Made by a program: the position numbers and the translations under genes. 39,997 nt of DNA from Rhodopila sp. GTDB lineage: Bacteria > Pseudomonadota > Alphaproteobacteria > Acetobacterales > Acetobacteraceae. This document shows, piece after piece, positions 17,083 through 25,216 of the stretch; positions within the stretch are counted from its first letter, which is position 1, and each line of letters opens with the position of its first letter. The notes beneath the pieces are model-generated. The model was not told where the DNA came from and did not search any database. It saw only the letters and a list, made by a program, of their open reading frames with translations. The stretch is from the NCBI GenBank assembly GCA_025355085.1, contig JANXLQ010000299.1, positions 1 to 39,997 of the forward strand, given 5' to 3'.

Positions 17083-18123
17083 ATGCGTGTTGGCATCAAT
17101 GGCATGGGCCGGATCGGGCGCCTGGCGCTGCGGGCGGCGATGGGCGGGATATATCGCGACCCAAACGACCCGCGTGCCGCGAACCGCCTGGACGTGGTCC
17201 ACATCAACGAATTGAAGGGCGGTGCCGCGACGGCTGCGCATTTGTTGGAGTTCGACAGTATTCACGGCCGCTGGCGCTCGTCATTTGACACCAACGAATG
17301 CTCGGTTTCAGTCGCCGGCAAGCGGATCGGCTTTTCCGCCGAACCGACGGCCGATGGAGTCGCATGGGGCGATCTTGGATGCGATATTGTCCTTGAATGC
17401 ACCGGGAAATTTCTGACCGAGGCAACACTGGCCGGCTATTTCGCACGCGGCGTGAAGCGGGTGATCGTTGCTGCACCGGTGAAAGAGGCCGGTGCGCTGA
17501 ACATCGTTGTCGGTGTCAACGATCATCTTTACGATCCGGCCCGCCACAGCCTGCTGACGGCAGCATCCTGCACGACGAACTGCCTCGCGCCCGTGGTTAA
17601 GGTTTTGCACGAGGCCATCGGTATCCGGCATGGCCAGATCACGACGATCCACGATCCCACCAACACCAACGTCGTGGTCGATGCGCCGCATCGGGACCTG
17701 CGCCGGGCACGGTCGGCCATGCAATCGTTGTCGCCCACCACGACGGGCAGCGCTACCGCCATCGCGCTGATCTATCCAGAACTGAAGGGTAAACTGAATG
17801 GCCATGCGATCCGCGCGCCCGTGCTGAACGCCAGCCTGACCGATTGCGTGTTCGAAATGTCCAGGCCGGTGACCGTCGAAGAGGTCAATGCGTTGTTCCA
17901 GACCGCCGCCGACGGCCCGCTCGCCGGTATCCTGGGTTATGAGACCCGGCCGCTGGTGTCCGCCGACTATGCCAATGATACGCGCAGCGCGATCGTGGAT
18001 GCACCGAGCACTATGGTTACCGATGATACTATGGTGAAGGTTTATGCCTGGTATGACAATGAAGTCGGGTACGCCTGCCGCATGGTCGATCTCGCCAACA
18101 TCGTGATCGACAGGGGCCACTGA
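17083..18123 (+). CDS. ArsJ-associated glyceraldehyde-3-phosphate dehydrogenase
   Basis: A 346-residue GAPDH. With arsenate in place of phosphate it makes 1-arseno-3-phosphoglycerate, which ArsJ exports. [14 protein letters not shown] is the NAD-binding start; the catalytic Cys163 lies in AASCTTNC and [15 protein letters not shown] and [12 protein letters not shown] are family hallmarks. The ATG at 17083 is preferred, with GGAGG at 17069-17073 nine bases upstream, over the TTG at 17077 that overlaps the previous stop. Its stop overlaps the ArsJ start. The position between an ArsC fusion and arsJ, not the sequence alone, shows it is the arsenic-dedicated paralogue and not glycolytic gapA. Confidence 0.92.
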   Translation: MRVGINGMGRIGRLALRAAMGGIYRDPNDPRAANRLDVVHINELKGGAATAAHLLEFDSIHGRWRSSFDTNECSVSVAGKRIGFSAEPTADGVAWGDLGCDIVLECTGKFLTEATLAGYFARGVKRVIVAAPVKEAGALNIVVGVNDHLYDPARHSLLTAASCTTNCLAPVVKVLHEAIGIRHGQITTIHDPTNTNVVVDAPHRDLRRARSAMQSLSPTTTGSATAIALIYPELKGKLNGHAIRAPVLNASLTDCVFEMSRPVTVEEVNALFQTAADGPLAGILGYETRPLVSADYANDTRSAIVDAPSTMVTDDTMVKVYAWYDNEVGYACRMVDLANIVIDRGH

Positions 18124-19349
18124 TGTCCGGCGTTCGCAACTACACGGTCGTCACCGCGAGTTACTGGTGCTTTACCCTGACCGACGGCGCATTGCGCATG
18201 CTGGTTCTGCTGCACTTCTATGCGCTCGGTTACACGCCATTGATGCTGTCCTTCTTGTTCCTGCTGTACGAAACGGCCGGCATTTTCGCCAATCTCGGCG
18301 GCGGCTGGCTTGCCTTGCGGTTCGGCATTCCGCGCATGCTGATGACCGGGCTTGGCTTACAGATCGCCGGCCTGATGGTACTGTCCGCACTGGCCCCCAA
18401 CTGGAGCGCAACAATGTCGATCGCCTGGGTGGTCGCCGCGCAAGGGATCGCCGGGGTGGCGAAAGACATTACCAAGACAGCATCTAAATCCGCGATCAAG
18501 GCGACATCGGAGGGCGGTTCGGGCCAGTTGTTCCGTTGGGTGGCATGGTTCACCGGGTCGAAGAACGCAATGAAAGGGGTTGGCTTCTTCGCCGGCGGTC
18601 TGTTGCTGGAAACGATCGGATTCCGCGGCGCGCTATGGTCGATGGCCGGCGTGCTCGCCTGCGTGCTGTTGGGCGTGTCACTCAGTCTGCCGCGCACGCT
18701 GGGCAGCGCCAAGGCGTCTAAATCGTTCCGGGAACTGTTCGCCAAGACCCGTGGCATCAACCTGATGGCGGCGGCACGGATTTTCCTGTTCGGCTCTCGG
18801 GATGTATGGTTCGTGGTCGGTTTGCCGGTTTTCCTCTACAGCCAGGGCTGGCATTACATGCAGGTCGCCGGTTTCGTTGCCAGTTGGACCATCGGCTATG
18901 GACTGGTGCAGGCCATCGCGCCATTCGTCATCCGCCGCAGTAACGACGGCCTGTCCCGAGAAGTCCCTGAGGCTCGGCTTTGGGGCGCCGTCCTGACCGC
19001 GATTCCGGTGGTCCTTGCCATCGTGCTGGGCAGTGCGCCGTCCGGCAGGCCCGATCTGATTGTGACGGCCGGCCTTGGCCTGTTCGGCTTCGCCTTTGCT
19101 GTGATTTCGTCGCTGCATTCCTATCTGATCCTGGCCTATGCCGGATCGGCGAAGGCAGCCGAAGATGTCGGCTTCTACTATGCCGCCAATGCCGGTGGCC
19201 GGCTGGCCGGAATCGTGCTGTCAGGAGTGTTGACCGGCATTGGCGGCCTCGCTGCGTGCCTGTGGGGATCGGCGGCGATGCTGGCAATTTGCATGGCGAT
19301 TACCTTCATGTTGCCCACCGCCGTCGCGCCAACGCGGCTACCTGCCTGA
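18123..19349 (+). CDS. arsJ: Organoarsenical efflux permease ArsJ (MFS)
   Basis: A 408-residue major-facilitator protein with about 12 membrane helices that exports 1-arseno-3-phosphoglycerate, giving net arsenate expulsion. The start NYTVVTASYWCFTLTDGALR is characteristic of ArsJ, as is QGIAGVAKDITKTASKSAIK after helix 4 and FRWVAWFTGSKNAMKGVGFF. The ATG at 18123 overlaps the GAPDH stop (TGATG), so translation is coupled. It works in the inner membrane together with the preceding GAPDH; this pair alone is known to give arsenate resistance. Confidence 0.93.
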   Translation: MSGVRNYTVVTASYWCFTLTDGALRMLVLLHFYALGYTPLMLSFLFLLYETAGIFANLGGGWLALRFGIPRMLMTGLGLQIAGLMVLSALAPNWSATMSIAWVVAAQGIAGVAKDITKTASKSAIKATSEGGSGQLFRWVAWFTGSKNAMKGVGFFAGGLLLETIGFRGALWSMAGVLACVLLGVSLSLPRTLGSAKASKSFRELFAKTRGINLMAAARIFLFGSRDVWFVVGLPVFLYSQGWHYMQVAGFVASWTIGYGLVQAIAPFVIRRSNDGLSREVPEARLWGAVLTAIPVVLAIVLGSAPSGRPDLIVTAGLGLFGFAFAVISSLHSYLILAYAGSAKAAEDVGFYYAANAGGRLAGIVLSGVLTGIGGLAACLWGSAAMLAICMAITFMLPTAVAPTRLPA

Positions 19350-19370
19350 CCCATCGACAAGGCCGAGCGC

Positions 19371-20420
19371 ATGAATGAAACCCGCCCGATGCCTGCCATG
19401 GGCATGTTCGAACGCTTCCTGACCCTATGGGTCGCACTTTGCATCATCGCCGGAATCGGTCTCGGCCAACTCACACCCGGCATCTTCCAGGCACTTGGCA
19501 ACGCCACCGTGGCACAGGTGAATTTGCCGATCGCCATCCTGGTCTGGCTGATGATCGTTCCGATGCTGCTGAAAATCGACCTCGGCGCGCTGGCACAGGT
19601 GGGGGAGCACTGGCGCGGGATCGCAACAACGGTCGGCGTGAATTGGTTGGTCAAACCGTTTTCCATGGCGCTGCTTGGCTGGATCTTCATCGCCCATCTG
19701 TTCCGGCCGCTACTGCCGCCGGACCAGATCGATGCATACATCGCCGGCCTGATCCTGCTGGCCGCCGCACCCTGCACAGCGATGGTGTTCGTCTGGTCCA
19801 GCCTGGTGGACGGCGAACCGCATTTCACCCTGTCGCAAGTCGCGCTGAACGACATGATCATGGTCGTCGCGTTCGCCCCGATCGTTGCTTTCCTGCTGGG
19901 GTTGTCGTCGATCGCGGTACCCTGGGACACGCTGGTGCTGTCGGTCGCGCTGTACATCGCCGTCCCGGTTATCGTCGCCCAGCTCTGGCGCCGTTCGTTG
20001 CTGGCCGGGGGCGGGTTGGAGCGGACGCTACACCGTCTGACACCGTTGTCGCTGTCCGCACTGCTGCTGACCCTGGTGCTGCTGTTCGGTCTGCAAGGCG
20101 GACAGATCATCCGCCAGCCACTGGTTATCGTCTTGCTCGCGGTGCCCATCATCATCCAGGTCTATTTCAATGCCGGACTGGCCTACTGGCTGAACCGCCG
20201 GCTCGGCGTCGAGTGGTGCGTCGCCGGCCCCTCGGCCCTGATCGGCGCCAGCAACTTCTTCGAACTCGCCGTTGCGGCCGCGATTGCCCTATTCGGCTTT
20301 CAGTCCGGTGCGGCATTGGCAACCGTCGTCGGCGTGCTGGTAGAGGTGCCGGTCATGCTGTCGGTGGTCCACATCGTGCGGCGGTCGCGGGGATGGTACG
20401 AAAAGGATCGATCGGCGTAA
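19371..20420 (+). CDS. acr3: Arsenite efflux carrier Acr3
   Basis: A 349-residue, roughly ten-helix carrier of the bile/arsenite/riboflavin transporter superfamily that exports arsenite using the proton-motive force. MFERFLTLWVALCIIAGIGL opens helix 1; LAAAPCTAMVFVWS carries the essential Cys of helix 4, and ASNFFELAVAAAIALFG is the helix 9 signature. The gene follows arsJ by 21 bases with no terminator between. It removes the arsenite produced by the ArsC domain of the first gene, while ArsJ handles the organoarsenical, so the operon covers both routes. A 25-bp hairpin follows about 40 bases after its stop. Confidence 0.95.
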   Translation: MNETRPMPAMGMFERFLTLWVALCIIAGIGLGQLTPGIFQALGNATVAQVNLPIAILVWLMIVPMLLKIDLGALAQVGEHWRGIATTVGVNWLVKPFSMALLGWIFIAHLFRPLLPPDQIDAYIAGLILLAAAPCTAMVFVWSSLVDGEPHFTLSQVALNDMIMVVAFAPIVAFLLGLSSIAVPWDTLVLSVALYIAVPVIVAQLWRRSLLAGGGLERTLHRLTPLSLSALLLTLVLLFGLQGGQIIRQPLVIVLLAVPIIIQVYFNAGLAYWLNRRLGVEWCVAGPSALIGASNFFELAVAAAIALFGFQSGAALATVVGVLVEVPVMLSVVHIVRRSRGWYEKDRSA

Positions 20421-20459
20421 CAGCGCATGGCGCCAAGTGCCTGCAAAGTCGCATCAGGG

Positions 20460-20517
20460 TGTTGGGAGCGGATGAGTTGTCCGCGTTTTGAAGCGGACAA
20501 CCCGTCCGCTCCCAACA
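20460..20517 (+). terminator. Long hairpin between acr3 and moaE
   Basis: The arms 20460-20484 and 20493-20517 are inverted repeats (25 bp with one G-U-type and one true mismatch) around an 8-base loop GTTTTGAA. No T-tract follows on the plus strand, so if it ends transcription it is not a classic intrinsic terminator. It could instead stabilise the 3' end of the ars message. Confidence 0.5.
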
Positions 20518-20571
20518 TTCCGGACTGCCCCCCATGACAAACCCGCCGCCACGGTCTAGCCTGATTTCCCA

Positions 20572-21096
20572 ATGGCACACATCAAGGTCCAGACCGAGGA
20601 TTTCGACGTCGGCGCGGAGATCGCGGCGCTAACGGCTGGCCGCAGCGATGTAGGCGGCATCGGCTGTTTCGTCGGCGTCGTCCGCGACAACGGGCCATCC
20701 GTCACCGCCCAATCTGTTGCAGACCCATCTGTTACAGACCCATCTGTTACAGCCCCATCTGTTACAGCCCCATCTGTTACAGCGATGACGCTGGAACACT
20801 ACCCGGGCATGACCGAACGCGCCATTGCCCGGATCGTCGAGCAAGCCTCGGAACGGTGGCCTTTGCATGGATGCACCGTCATCCACCGGGTCGGGACGCT
20901 GCTGCCGGGCGAGAACATCGTGCTAATCATCGCTGCGTCGTCGCATCGTCAGGCGGCGCTGGACGCGACCGCGTTCCTGATCGACTGGTTGAAGACCAGG
21001 GCACCGTTCTGGAAGCGAGAAGACCTCGCAAACGGAGACGGTGCCTGGGTGGACGCGCGTGAGGAGGACAACGCGGCGGCGTCCCGCTGGGGTTAA
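20572..21096 (+). CDS. moaE: Molybdopterin synthase catalytic subunit MoaE with a repeat insertion
   Basis: A 174-residue protein; typical MoaE is about 145-150. MoaE with MoaD converts cyclic pyranopterin monophosphate to molybdopterin by transferring two sulfurs. IKVQTEDFDVGAEIAAL, GCFVGVVRDN, LEHYPGMTERAI, HRVGTLLPGE, SSHRQAALDATAFLIDWLKT and APFWKRED are the family motifs, including Lys141 and Lys148 of the active site. Between VRDN and MTLEHYPG (residues about 42-71) lies a 30-residue PSVTA-type repeat where other MoaE have a short surface loop. The frame is intact and the flanks conserved, so the protein is probably functional. It is orphaned from moaD in this window and followed 34 bases later by the Rieske gene. 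Confidence 0.93.
   Translation: MAHIKVQTEDFDVGAEIAALTAGRSDVGGIGCFVGVVRDNGPSVTAQSVADPSVTDPSVTAPSVTAPSVTAMTLEHYPGMTERAIARIVEQASERWPLHGCTVIHRVGTLLPGENIVLIIAASSHRQAALDATAFLIDWLKTRAPFWKREDLANGDGAWVDAREEDNAAASRWG
20695..20784 (+). repeat. 15-bp minisatellite inside moaE (six units)
   Basis: Six head-to-tail 15-bp units start at 20695, 20710, 20725, 20740, 20755 and 20770. The commonest unit is CCATCTGTTACAGCC, encoding PSVTA; the encoded series is PSVTA, QSVAD, PSVTD, PSVTA, PSVTA, PSVTA. Units 4 and 5 are identical and unit 6 differs at its last base, a sign of recent slippage expansion. Codon choice (TCT, GTT, ACA) differs from the GC-rich codons around it. Confidence 0.95.
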
Positions 21097-21130
21097 TCCC
21101 GCGGGAGCCTAACAAGGGAGCAAAGGCAGA

Positions 21131-22480
21131 ATGACAACAACACTGCCCATCGATCGAATGATCGATACCGAACGCGGCACGATCAGCCGGGAAATCTTCG
21201 TGTCACCGGAATTCCACCGGGAAGAACTGGAGAAACTGTTTACCCGCGCCTGGTTGTTCGTCGGGCACGAAAGCCAAATCCCCAATCCGGGGGATTTTTT
21301 CGTTTCGCGCATGGCGGAGGAATCCGTCATCCTCTGCCGCGATACCATGGGCACGGTGCATGTATTCCTGAACTCCTGCCGGCATCGCGGAATGAAGGTC
21401 TGCCGGTATGAATCGGGCAATACCTCTCTGTTCGTCTGCCCTTATCATTCGTGGAGCTACACGACCGACGGCAAGCTGCAAGGCGTGCCGCTGTACCGGG
21501 TGTTGTATGAAGGCCAATTGGACCGGTCCGAATGGTCGCTGATCGAAGTCCCCAAACTGCATCTGTATAAAGGAACGGTGTGGGCGTCCTGGGATGCCGA
21601 GGCGCCGGACTTCATGACCTATCTCGGCGACGCGGTGGATCACCTGGATCAGGTGCTGGACTGCCGCGACGGGCGGCCGGGCGGTTCGGAAGTCATTGGT
21701 ATCCACAAATGGATTTTGCCGGCCAACTGGAAGTTCGCTGCGGAAAACTTCCTCGGCGACACCTATCACAATCCCTCGCATCGCTCCGTCGATATGATCG
21801 GCATCGGCCCCAGCGCGCGTGCCGGACAAACTGGCCGGCGAGATAACGAATACAACAAGGGCCAGCACGTCTGGGCCAGTTTTCCCGCCGGTCACGGCGT
21901 GCATAGCGTCTGGATGCCGGAAGAGTTCGACTACCAGCCGTCCTACGCGCAATACCCCGTTGTCGATGAGTATTTCCGGCATTGTTTCTACGAACGCAAG
22001 AAACGTCTGGGCGACAAGGCCAGGATTATGCCGTTCACCGGCAATCTGTTTCCGAACACCTCGTACCACGGCCGGCAGCCGCGCGCGCTGTGCGTGTGGC
22101 ATCCGCACGGCGCGACCCAGACCGAGGCGTGGCGGTTCTTCCTGGTCGATGCCGATGCTCCGGCCGAGGTGAAGGACGTTTTGCGCCGTTTCTACATGCG
22201 CTACTCAGGCCCGGCGGGGATGACGGAGCAGGACGATATGGAAAACTGGTTGTACGCGACGGCGTCAAGTACAGGCACGATCGCGCGCCGGTACCCGTTC
22301 AACTACCAGCAATCGATGGGCGCGTATAAGCACAACGATCCCATCCCCGGCGATGTCAGCACGCAAATTACCGAACAGAATGCCCGCAACTACTATCAGG
22401 TCTATGCGCGCTATCTGAAAGGCGAATCCTGGGCCTCTCTGTTGGGAACCGGCGACGCGGTGCGGGCGGCGGCGGAATGA
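21131..22480 (+). CDS. Rieske non-heme iron aromatic-ring dioxygenase, large (alpha) subunit
   Basis: A 449-residue oxygenase subunit of the biphenyl/benzene/naphthalene type. The Rieske [2Fe-2S] ligands are Cys83 and His85 (SCRHRG) and Cys103 and His106 (CPYHSW). The catalytic mononuclear iron site is in ENFLGDTYHNPSH (His213, His217, with bridging Asp210); a later Asp in TEQDDMENW supplies the third ligand. It adds O2 across an aromatic ring to give a cis-diol, with electrons from a ferredoxin and reductase not present here. The start ATG 21131 has AAAGGC just upstream. Its stop overlaps the beta-subunit start. The substrate is unknown; the family includes both catabolic and biosynthetic members. 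Confidence 0.93.
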   Translation: MTTTLPIDRMIDTERGTISREIFVSPEFHREELEKLFTRAWLFVGHESQIPNPGDFFVSRMAEESVILCRDTMGTVHVFLNSCRHRGMKVCRYESGNTSLFVCPYHSWSYTTDGKLQGVPLYRVLYEGQLDRSEWSLIEVPKLHLYKGTVWASWDAEAPDFMTYLGDAVDHLDQVLDCRDGRPGGSEVIGIHKWILPANWKFAAENFLGDTYHNPSHRSVDMIGIGPSARAGQTGRRDNEYNKGQHVWASFPAGHGVHSVWMPEEFDYQPSYAQYPVVDEYFRHCFYERKKRLGDKARIMPFTGNLFPNTSYHGRQPRALCVWHPHGATQTEAWRFFLVDADAPAEVKDVLRRFYMRYSGPAGMTEQDDMENWLYATASSTGTIARRYPFNYQQSMGAYKHNDPIPGDVSTQITEQNARNYYQVYARYLKGESWASLLGTGDAVRAAAE

Positions 22481-23013
22481 GCCGCCTTGACCGCCTCGCG
22501 CTGAAGCAGGAGATCGAGGACTTCCTGTATATGGAAGCCGATCTGCTCGATCAACGGATGTTTCGGGAATGGCTGGATTTGCTGGCGGAAGACCTGATCT
22601 ATTTCATGCCGATCCGCCGCAACGTAAAGTTCGGCCAACACGCGGAAAAGGAAAACACCAAACAGGGCGAGGGCATTTCCTGGTTCGATGAAGACAAATG
22701 GACATTGGGCAAGCGGGTCGAGCAAATTCTGACCGGCGTTCATTATGCTGAGGAACCGCTGTCACGGGTCACTCACATGGTCAGCAATGTGCGTCTTCTG
22801 GAGGTCTCCCCATCAGTCGAAGACCCGCGGGATGTCGTCGTAGGGTGCCGATTCCTGGTCTATCAGAATCGCGTCGAATACGAATCCAACACCTTCATCG
22901 GCCGCCGCATCGATACGCTGCGCCGCAACGGCGAGTCATGGCTGATCGCCCGGCGGGAACTGATCCTGGAGCAGAACGTCCTGCTGGCGAAAAACCTGAG
23001 TATCCTGTTCTGA
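22477..23013 (+). CDS. Rieske dioxygenase small (beta) subunit
   Basis: A 178-residue protein of the ring-hydroxylating-dioxygenase beta family with an NTF2-like fold; it builds the alpha3-beta3 hexamer and helps shape the complex. IEDFLYMEADLLDQRMFREW, YFMPIRRN, RVTHMVSNVRL, and RRIDTLRRNGESWLIARREL with a terminal NLSILF are typical. Its ATG overlaps the alpha-subunit stop by 4 bases (ATGA), giving stoichiometric coupling. Two small genes follow with almost no gap. Confidence 0.95.
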   Translation: MSRLDRLALKQEIEDFLYMEADLLDQRMFREWLDLLAEDLIYFMPIRRNVKFGQHAEKENTKQGEGISWFDEDKWTLGKRVEQILTGVHYAEEPLSRVTHMVSNVRLLEVSPSVEDPRDVVVGCRFLVYQNRVEYESNTFIGRRIDTLRRNGESWLIARRELILEQNVLLAKNLSILF

Positions 23014-23026
23014 TGGGGTGTCGAAC

Positions 23027-23203
23027 ATGCTGGCGGTAAGCGATGTCGCGGTGGGTACGAAACTGGTTATCGCAGGTGGCCTGTCAGCCGAAGTCATAGA
23101 AAACATGGGCGATGGCGAATGGCTGCGGGTAAGAATATTGTCCGGTCAGGACATCGGTTCGGAGGAACTCTGTCACGCGACGGATGTGCTGGACGTCGCA
23201 TGA
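23027..23203 (+). CDS. Small unknown protein of the Rieske operon (58 aa)
   Basis: A 58-residue open frame between the beta subunit and the next gene, starting at ATG 23027 with GGGG at 23015-23018 about 8 bases upstream; a GTG at 23018 would add three residues. The sequence is mixed hydrophilic and acidic with AVIENMGDGEWLRVRIL-like beta character (residues about 22-40) and no membrane segment or signal peptide. I do not recognise the family. Its position and tight spacing suggest an accessory role in the same transcript; nothing shows what it does. Confidence 0.55.
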   Translation: MLAVSDVAVGTKLVIAGGLSAEVIENMGDGEWLRVRILSGQDIGSEELCHATDVLDVA

Positions 23204-23595
23204 TGCGCATCGGCTTTTTGCCCAGTGATTTCAATCCGATGATCCTGATGCTGGGCGAAGCAGAAGACTGCCGTGCCCTCAGCGGTGTATTGCGCCGCTT
23301 CGCTCGGGACCGTGAGGACGTGGCCTTCGCCGGCCTCGGATTTTGTCGATCGGCAGGGGCAGATGTGCTGCTGACCGCGGCCGGCGGACCGCCGGGGGTG
23401 CAGCAATGTAAGGGTCACGCCTTCATCTGGCGCGTACCGGCGGACATGGCGGCCGGTTTCGCGGCGCGGCTGGACGATTTAGCCGAACCGGGACGTGTTG
23501 CGGGATCGGAGGAACTCGCATGCGGGACCGAGGACGGGATCGCGGTAAAAGTGTCGCGCGGTGAATATACCGATGATTTTCTGGGAGGCGATTAG
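23200..23595 (+). CDS. Unknown protein of the Rieske operon (131 aa)
   Basis: A 131-residue frame whose ATG (23200, followed by a second ATG) overlaps the stop of the 58-residue gene. It begins MRIGFLPSDFNPMILMLGEAEDC and continues with LRRFARDREDVAFAGLGFC and a GGPPGVQQCKGHAFIWRVP region. It has three Cys (two in the first half and CK in the middle) and no transmembrane helix. No known domain is recognised; a role in electron supply or substrate handling for the dioxygenase would be a guess. The upstream codons of this frame overlap the previous gene and are not needed. Confidence 0.55.
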   Translation: MMRIGFLPSDFNPMILMLGEAEDCRALSGVLRRFARDREDVAFAGLGFCRSAGADVLLTAAGGPPGVQQCKGHAFIWRVPADMAAGFAARLDDLAEPGRVAGSEELACGTEDGIAVKVSRGEYTDDFLGGD

Positions 23596-23624
23596 ACCGG
23601 TCATCCCCGTACCGTTTGTCCATC

Positions 23625-23653
23625 GTCATGGCCCGGACATGCCGGACTATGAC
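23625..23653. repeat. REP-like short palindrome
   Basis: GTCAT at 23625-23629 and ATGAC at 23649-23653 flank two CCGG blocks around ACATG, giving a hairpin between the Rieske operon and the convergent TauD gene. A similar GGCACGGACATGCCGGGCC-type hairpin occurs near 4040-4065. Confidence 0.6.
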
Positions 23654-23699
23654 GAAATGTGGGGCCTAACAGGCGAGTCGTTTATTGTAGGGCGTCGCT

Positions 23700-24527
23700 T
23701 TAGCCGGTTAGCGCACACCCTTCGACCGTGATCCGGTGCATCAGCCGGCGCTCCCCCTGGTAATCGTTCAGGGCGTAGTGCCATGTGGAACGATTGTCCC
23801 AGAACGCGATCGATCCCTTTTGCCAGGCGAACCGGCAGCCGAATTCCGGCTTCGCCGCATGGCGATACAGATACTCCAGCAACCCACGGGATTCATCGCC
23901 GGTCCAGCCATCGAACCGCAGCGTGAAGCCAGGATTGACGTACAATGCCTTTCGCCCGCTGTCGGGATGCGTGATGACCGCCGGATGCACCGCGTCCTGT
24001 GTCGCGGCTTCCGGATTGCGGAAACGGTCATCTCGCACCACGCCGAAGACATGGCGGCTGGAGTGGACGGCCCGCAGCCCGCCGAGCGTGTGCTTCAAAC
24101 CGTCTGACAATGCGTCGTAGGCGGCGTACATACTGGAAAAGAGAGTATCGCCGCCGATGGGTGGAACCTGCCGGGCATATAGCATGGACCCGAGGGCGGG
24201 GATTTGGTCGTAGCTGTGGTCGGTGTGCCAGCCGCCGCCGATGTTGCGGGTTTGGTCCGGCTCCTTCACCACCAGGGCGATCTCCGGGTAGCCCTCGGCG
24301 TGGGCGAAAAAGCGATTGATATTGATGTTGCCGAACTGGCGCGCCAAACCAATGTGCTGTTCCGGGGTCAGATCCTGGTCTCGGAAAAACACGACGCCAC
24401 GGTTGGCGAGTGCGCTTCTGATCGTGTCCCTGGCTGGACCAGCCAAGGGTTCGGACAGATCGATACCAGTGATCTCAGAGCCGATCGCGGCGCCAACAGG
24501 CTTTATCTGGATCGTGTTGCTCAACAT
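23700..24527 (-). CDS. TauD/TfdA-family 2-oxoglutarate dioxygenase
   Basis: A 275-residue Fe(II)/2-oxoglutarate-dependent dioxygenase that couples decarboxylation of 2-oxoglutarate to hydroxylation of a substrate, often one bearing a sulfonate, phenoxy or carboxylate group. His101 and Asp103 (GWHTDHSY) and His250 (TWHYALND) are the iron ligands; Arg261 or Arg265 (ERRLMHRI) binds 2-oxoglutarate. The ATG at 24527 has GGGAGGC about 6 bases upstream; an earlier in-frame ATG at 24578 lacks support. It converges with the Rieske operon. The substrate is not deducible; taurine is possible but no tauABC is present. Confidence 0.93.
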   Translation of the reverse strand: MLSNTIQIKPVGAAIGSEITGIDLSEPLAGPARDTIRSALANRGVVFFRDQDLTPEQHIGLARQFGNININRFFAHAEGYPEIALVVKEPDQTRNIGGGWHTDHSYDQIPALGSMLYARQVPPIGGDTLFSSMYAAYDALSDGLKHTLGGLRAVHSSRHVFGVVRDDRFRNPEAATQDAVHPAVITHPDSGRKALYVNPGFTLRFDGWTGDESRGLLEYLYRHAAKPEFGCRFAWQKGSIAFWDNRSTWHYALNDYQGERRLMHRITVEGCALTG

Positions 24528-24711
24528 GTTTGCCTCCCCGGATGCGTCAGTCTGACAGGATGAGTGCCCTGCATGCAATATCGGGTCACCGAAAGGGCGC
24601 CTTGACGTTTAGGCTGCCGTCACCGGGTTGTCCCGGGCCACTGATCGCAATTGACTTGCCGCACCCTGGCTTTCCGGGCATCACAGGCAGAATGACGTTC
24701 GTATATGCCGA

Positions 24712-25188
24712 ATGAACCCGATAGCGTGGCTGATCGGCCTGGCGCTTCCCGTCTGCGGCTTCCCCGCGGCGGAAGGGTTGCCTACGCCCCGGCCGATGGA
24801 CGTGGCGCTGATCGTCAGGCCCGCCAGCCCGAACACCGCACTGGCCGCGCCAGACGGCTTTAGTCCCTCCCCCGATATCGTCACCCCTTCCTATCGAATG
24901 CCGGCCGGCGAACTGTTCGCCCTGGTCCAGGCGGTCGGCATCAGCCAGCCGCGGACGTTCCAGTCGGCGCTGTTTACCGAACAGTTTCAGGCCCACTACG
25001 TCGCGCGCACCGCGGTTTTCAATTTTCCCGATCTGATCATGGTACAGGTGCGGCAAGAAGGCCCGGACAGCAGCGAATTGATCGTGTATTCTCGCAGTGT
25101 CTATGGCCAATCCGACTTCGGTGTGAACCGCAAACGCATCGAGGCTTGGCTGGCCGGGCTGCGAACCAGACTACCACCAACACGTTAG
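24712..25188 (+). CDS. Exported DUF1499 family protein
   Basis: A 158-residue protein with a short hydrophobic N-terminus (MNPIAWLIGLALPVCGF) fit for a signal peptide. It then has ALIVRPASPNTALAAPDG, an internal region of about 50 residues, and the DUF1499 hallmark LIVYSRSVYGQSDFGVNRK followed by RIEAWLAGL. The family is widespread in proteobacteria and has no known function; envelope location is inferred from the signal. It precedes the SbmA-like ABC transporter by 28 bases and is likely co-transcribed. ATG 24712 lacks a clear ribosome site; ATG 24796 would lose the signal. Confidence 0.85.
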   Translation: MNPIAWLIGLALPVCGFPAAEGLPTPRPMDVALIVRPASPNTALAAPDGFSPSPDIVTPSYRMPAGELFALVQAVGISQPRTFQSALFTEQFQAHYVARTAVFNFPDLIMVQVRQEGPDSSELIVYSRSVYGQSDFGVNRKRIEAWLAGLRTRLPPTR

Positions 25189-25216
25189 CCCCCAACCAGC
25201 GAGAGATAACCCGTTC

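Noticed and set aside
17083-18123. Glycolytic gapA
   Set aside because: Location between the ArsC fusion and arsJ, with start/stop overlaps on both sides, points to the arsenic-specific paralogue; the sequence alone would not decide.
20629-20886. Minus-strand frame with Cys-Asn-Arg-Trp repeats opposite moaE
   Set aside because: It is the complement of the 15-bp minisatellite and not a gene; moaE on the plus strand has full family motifs.
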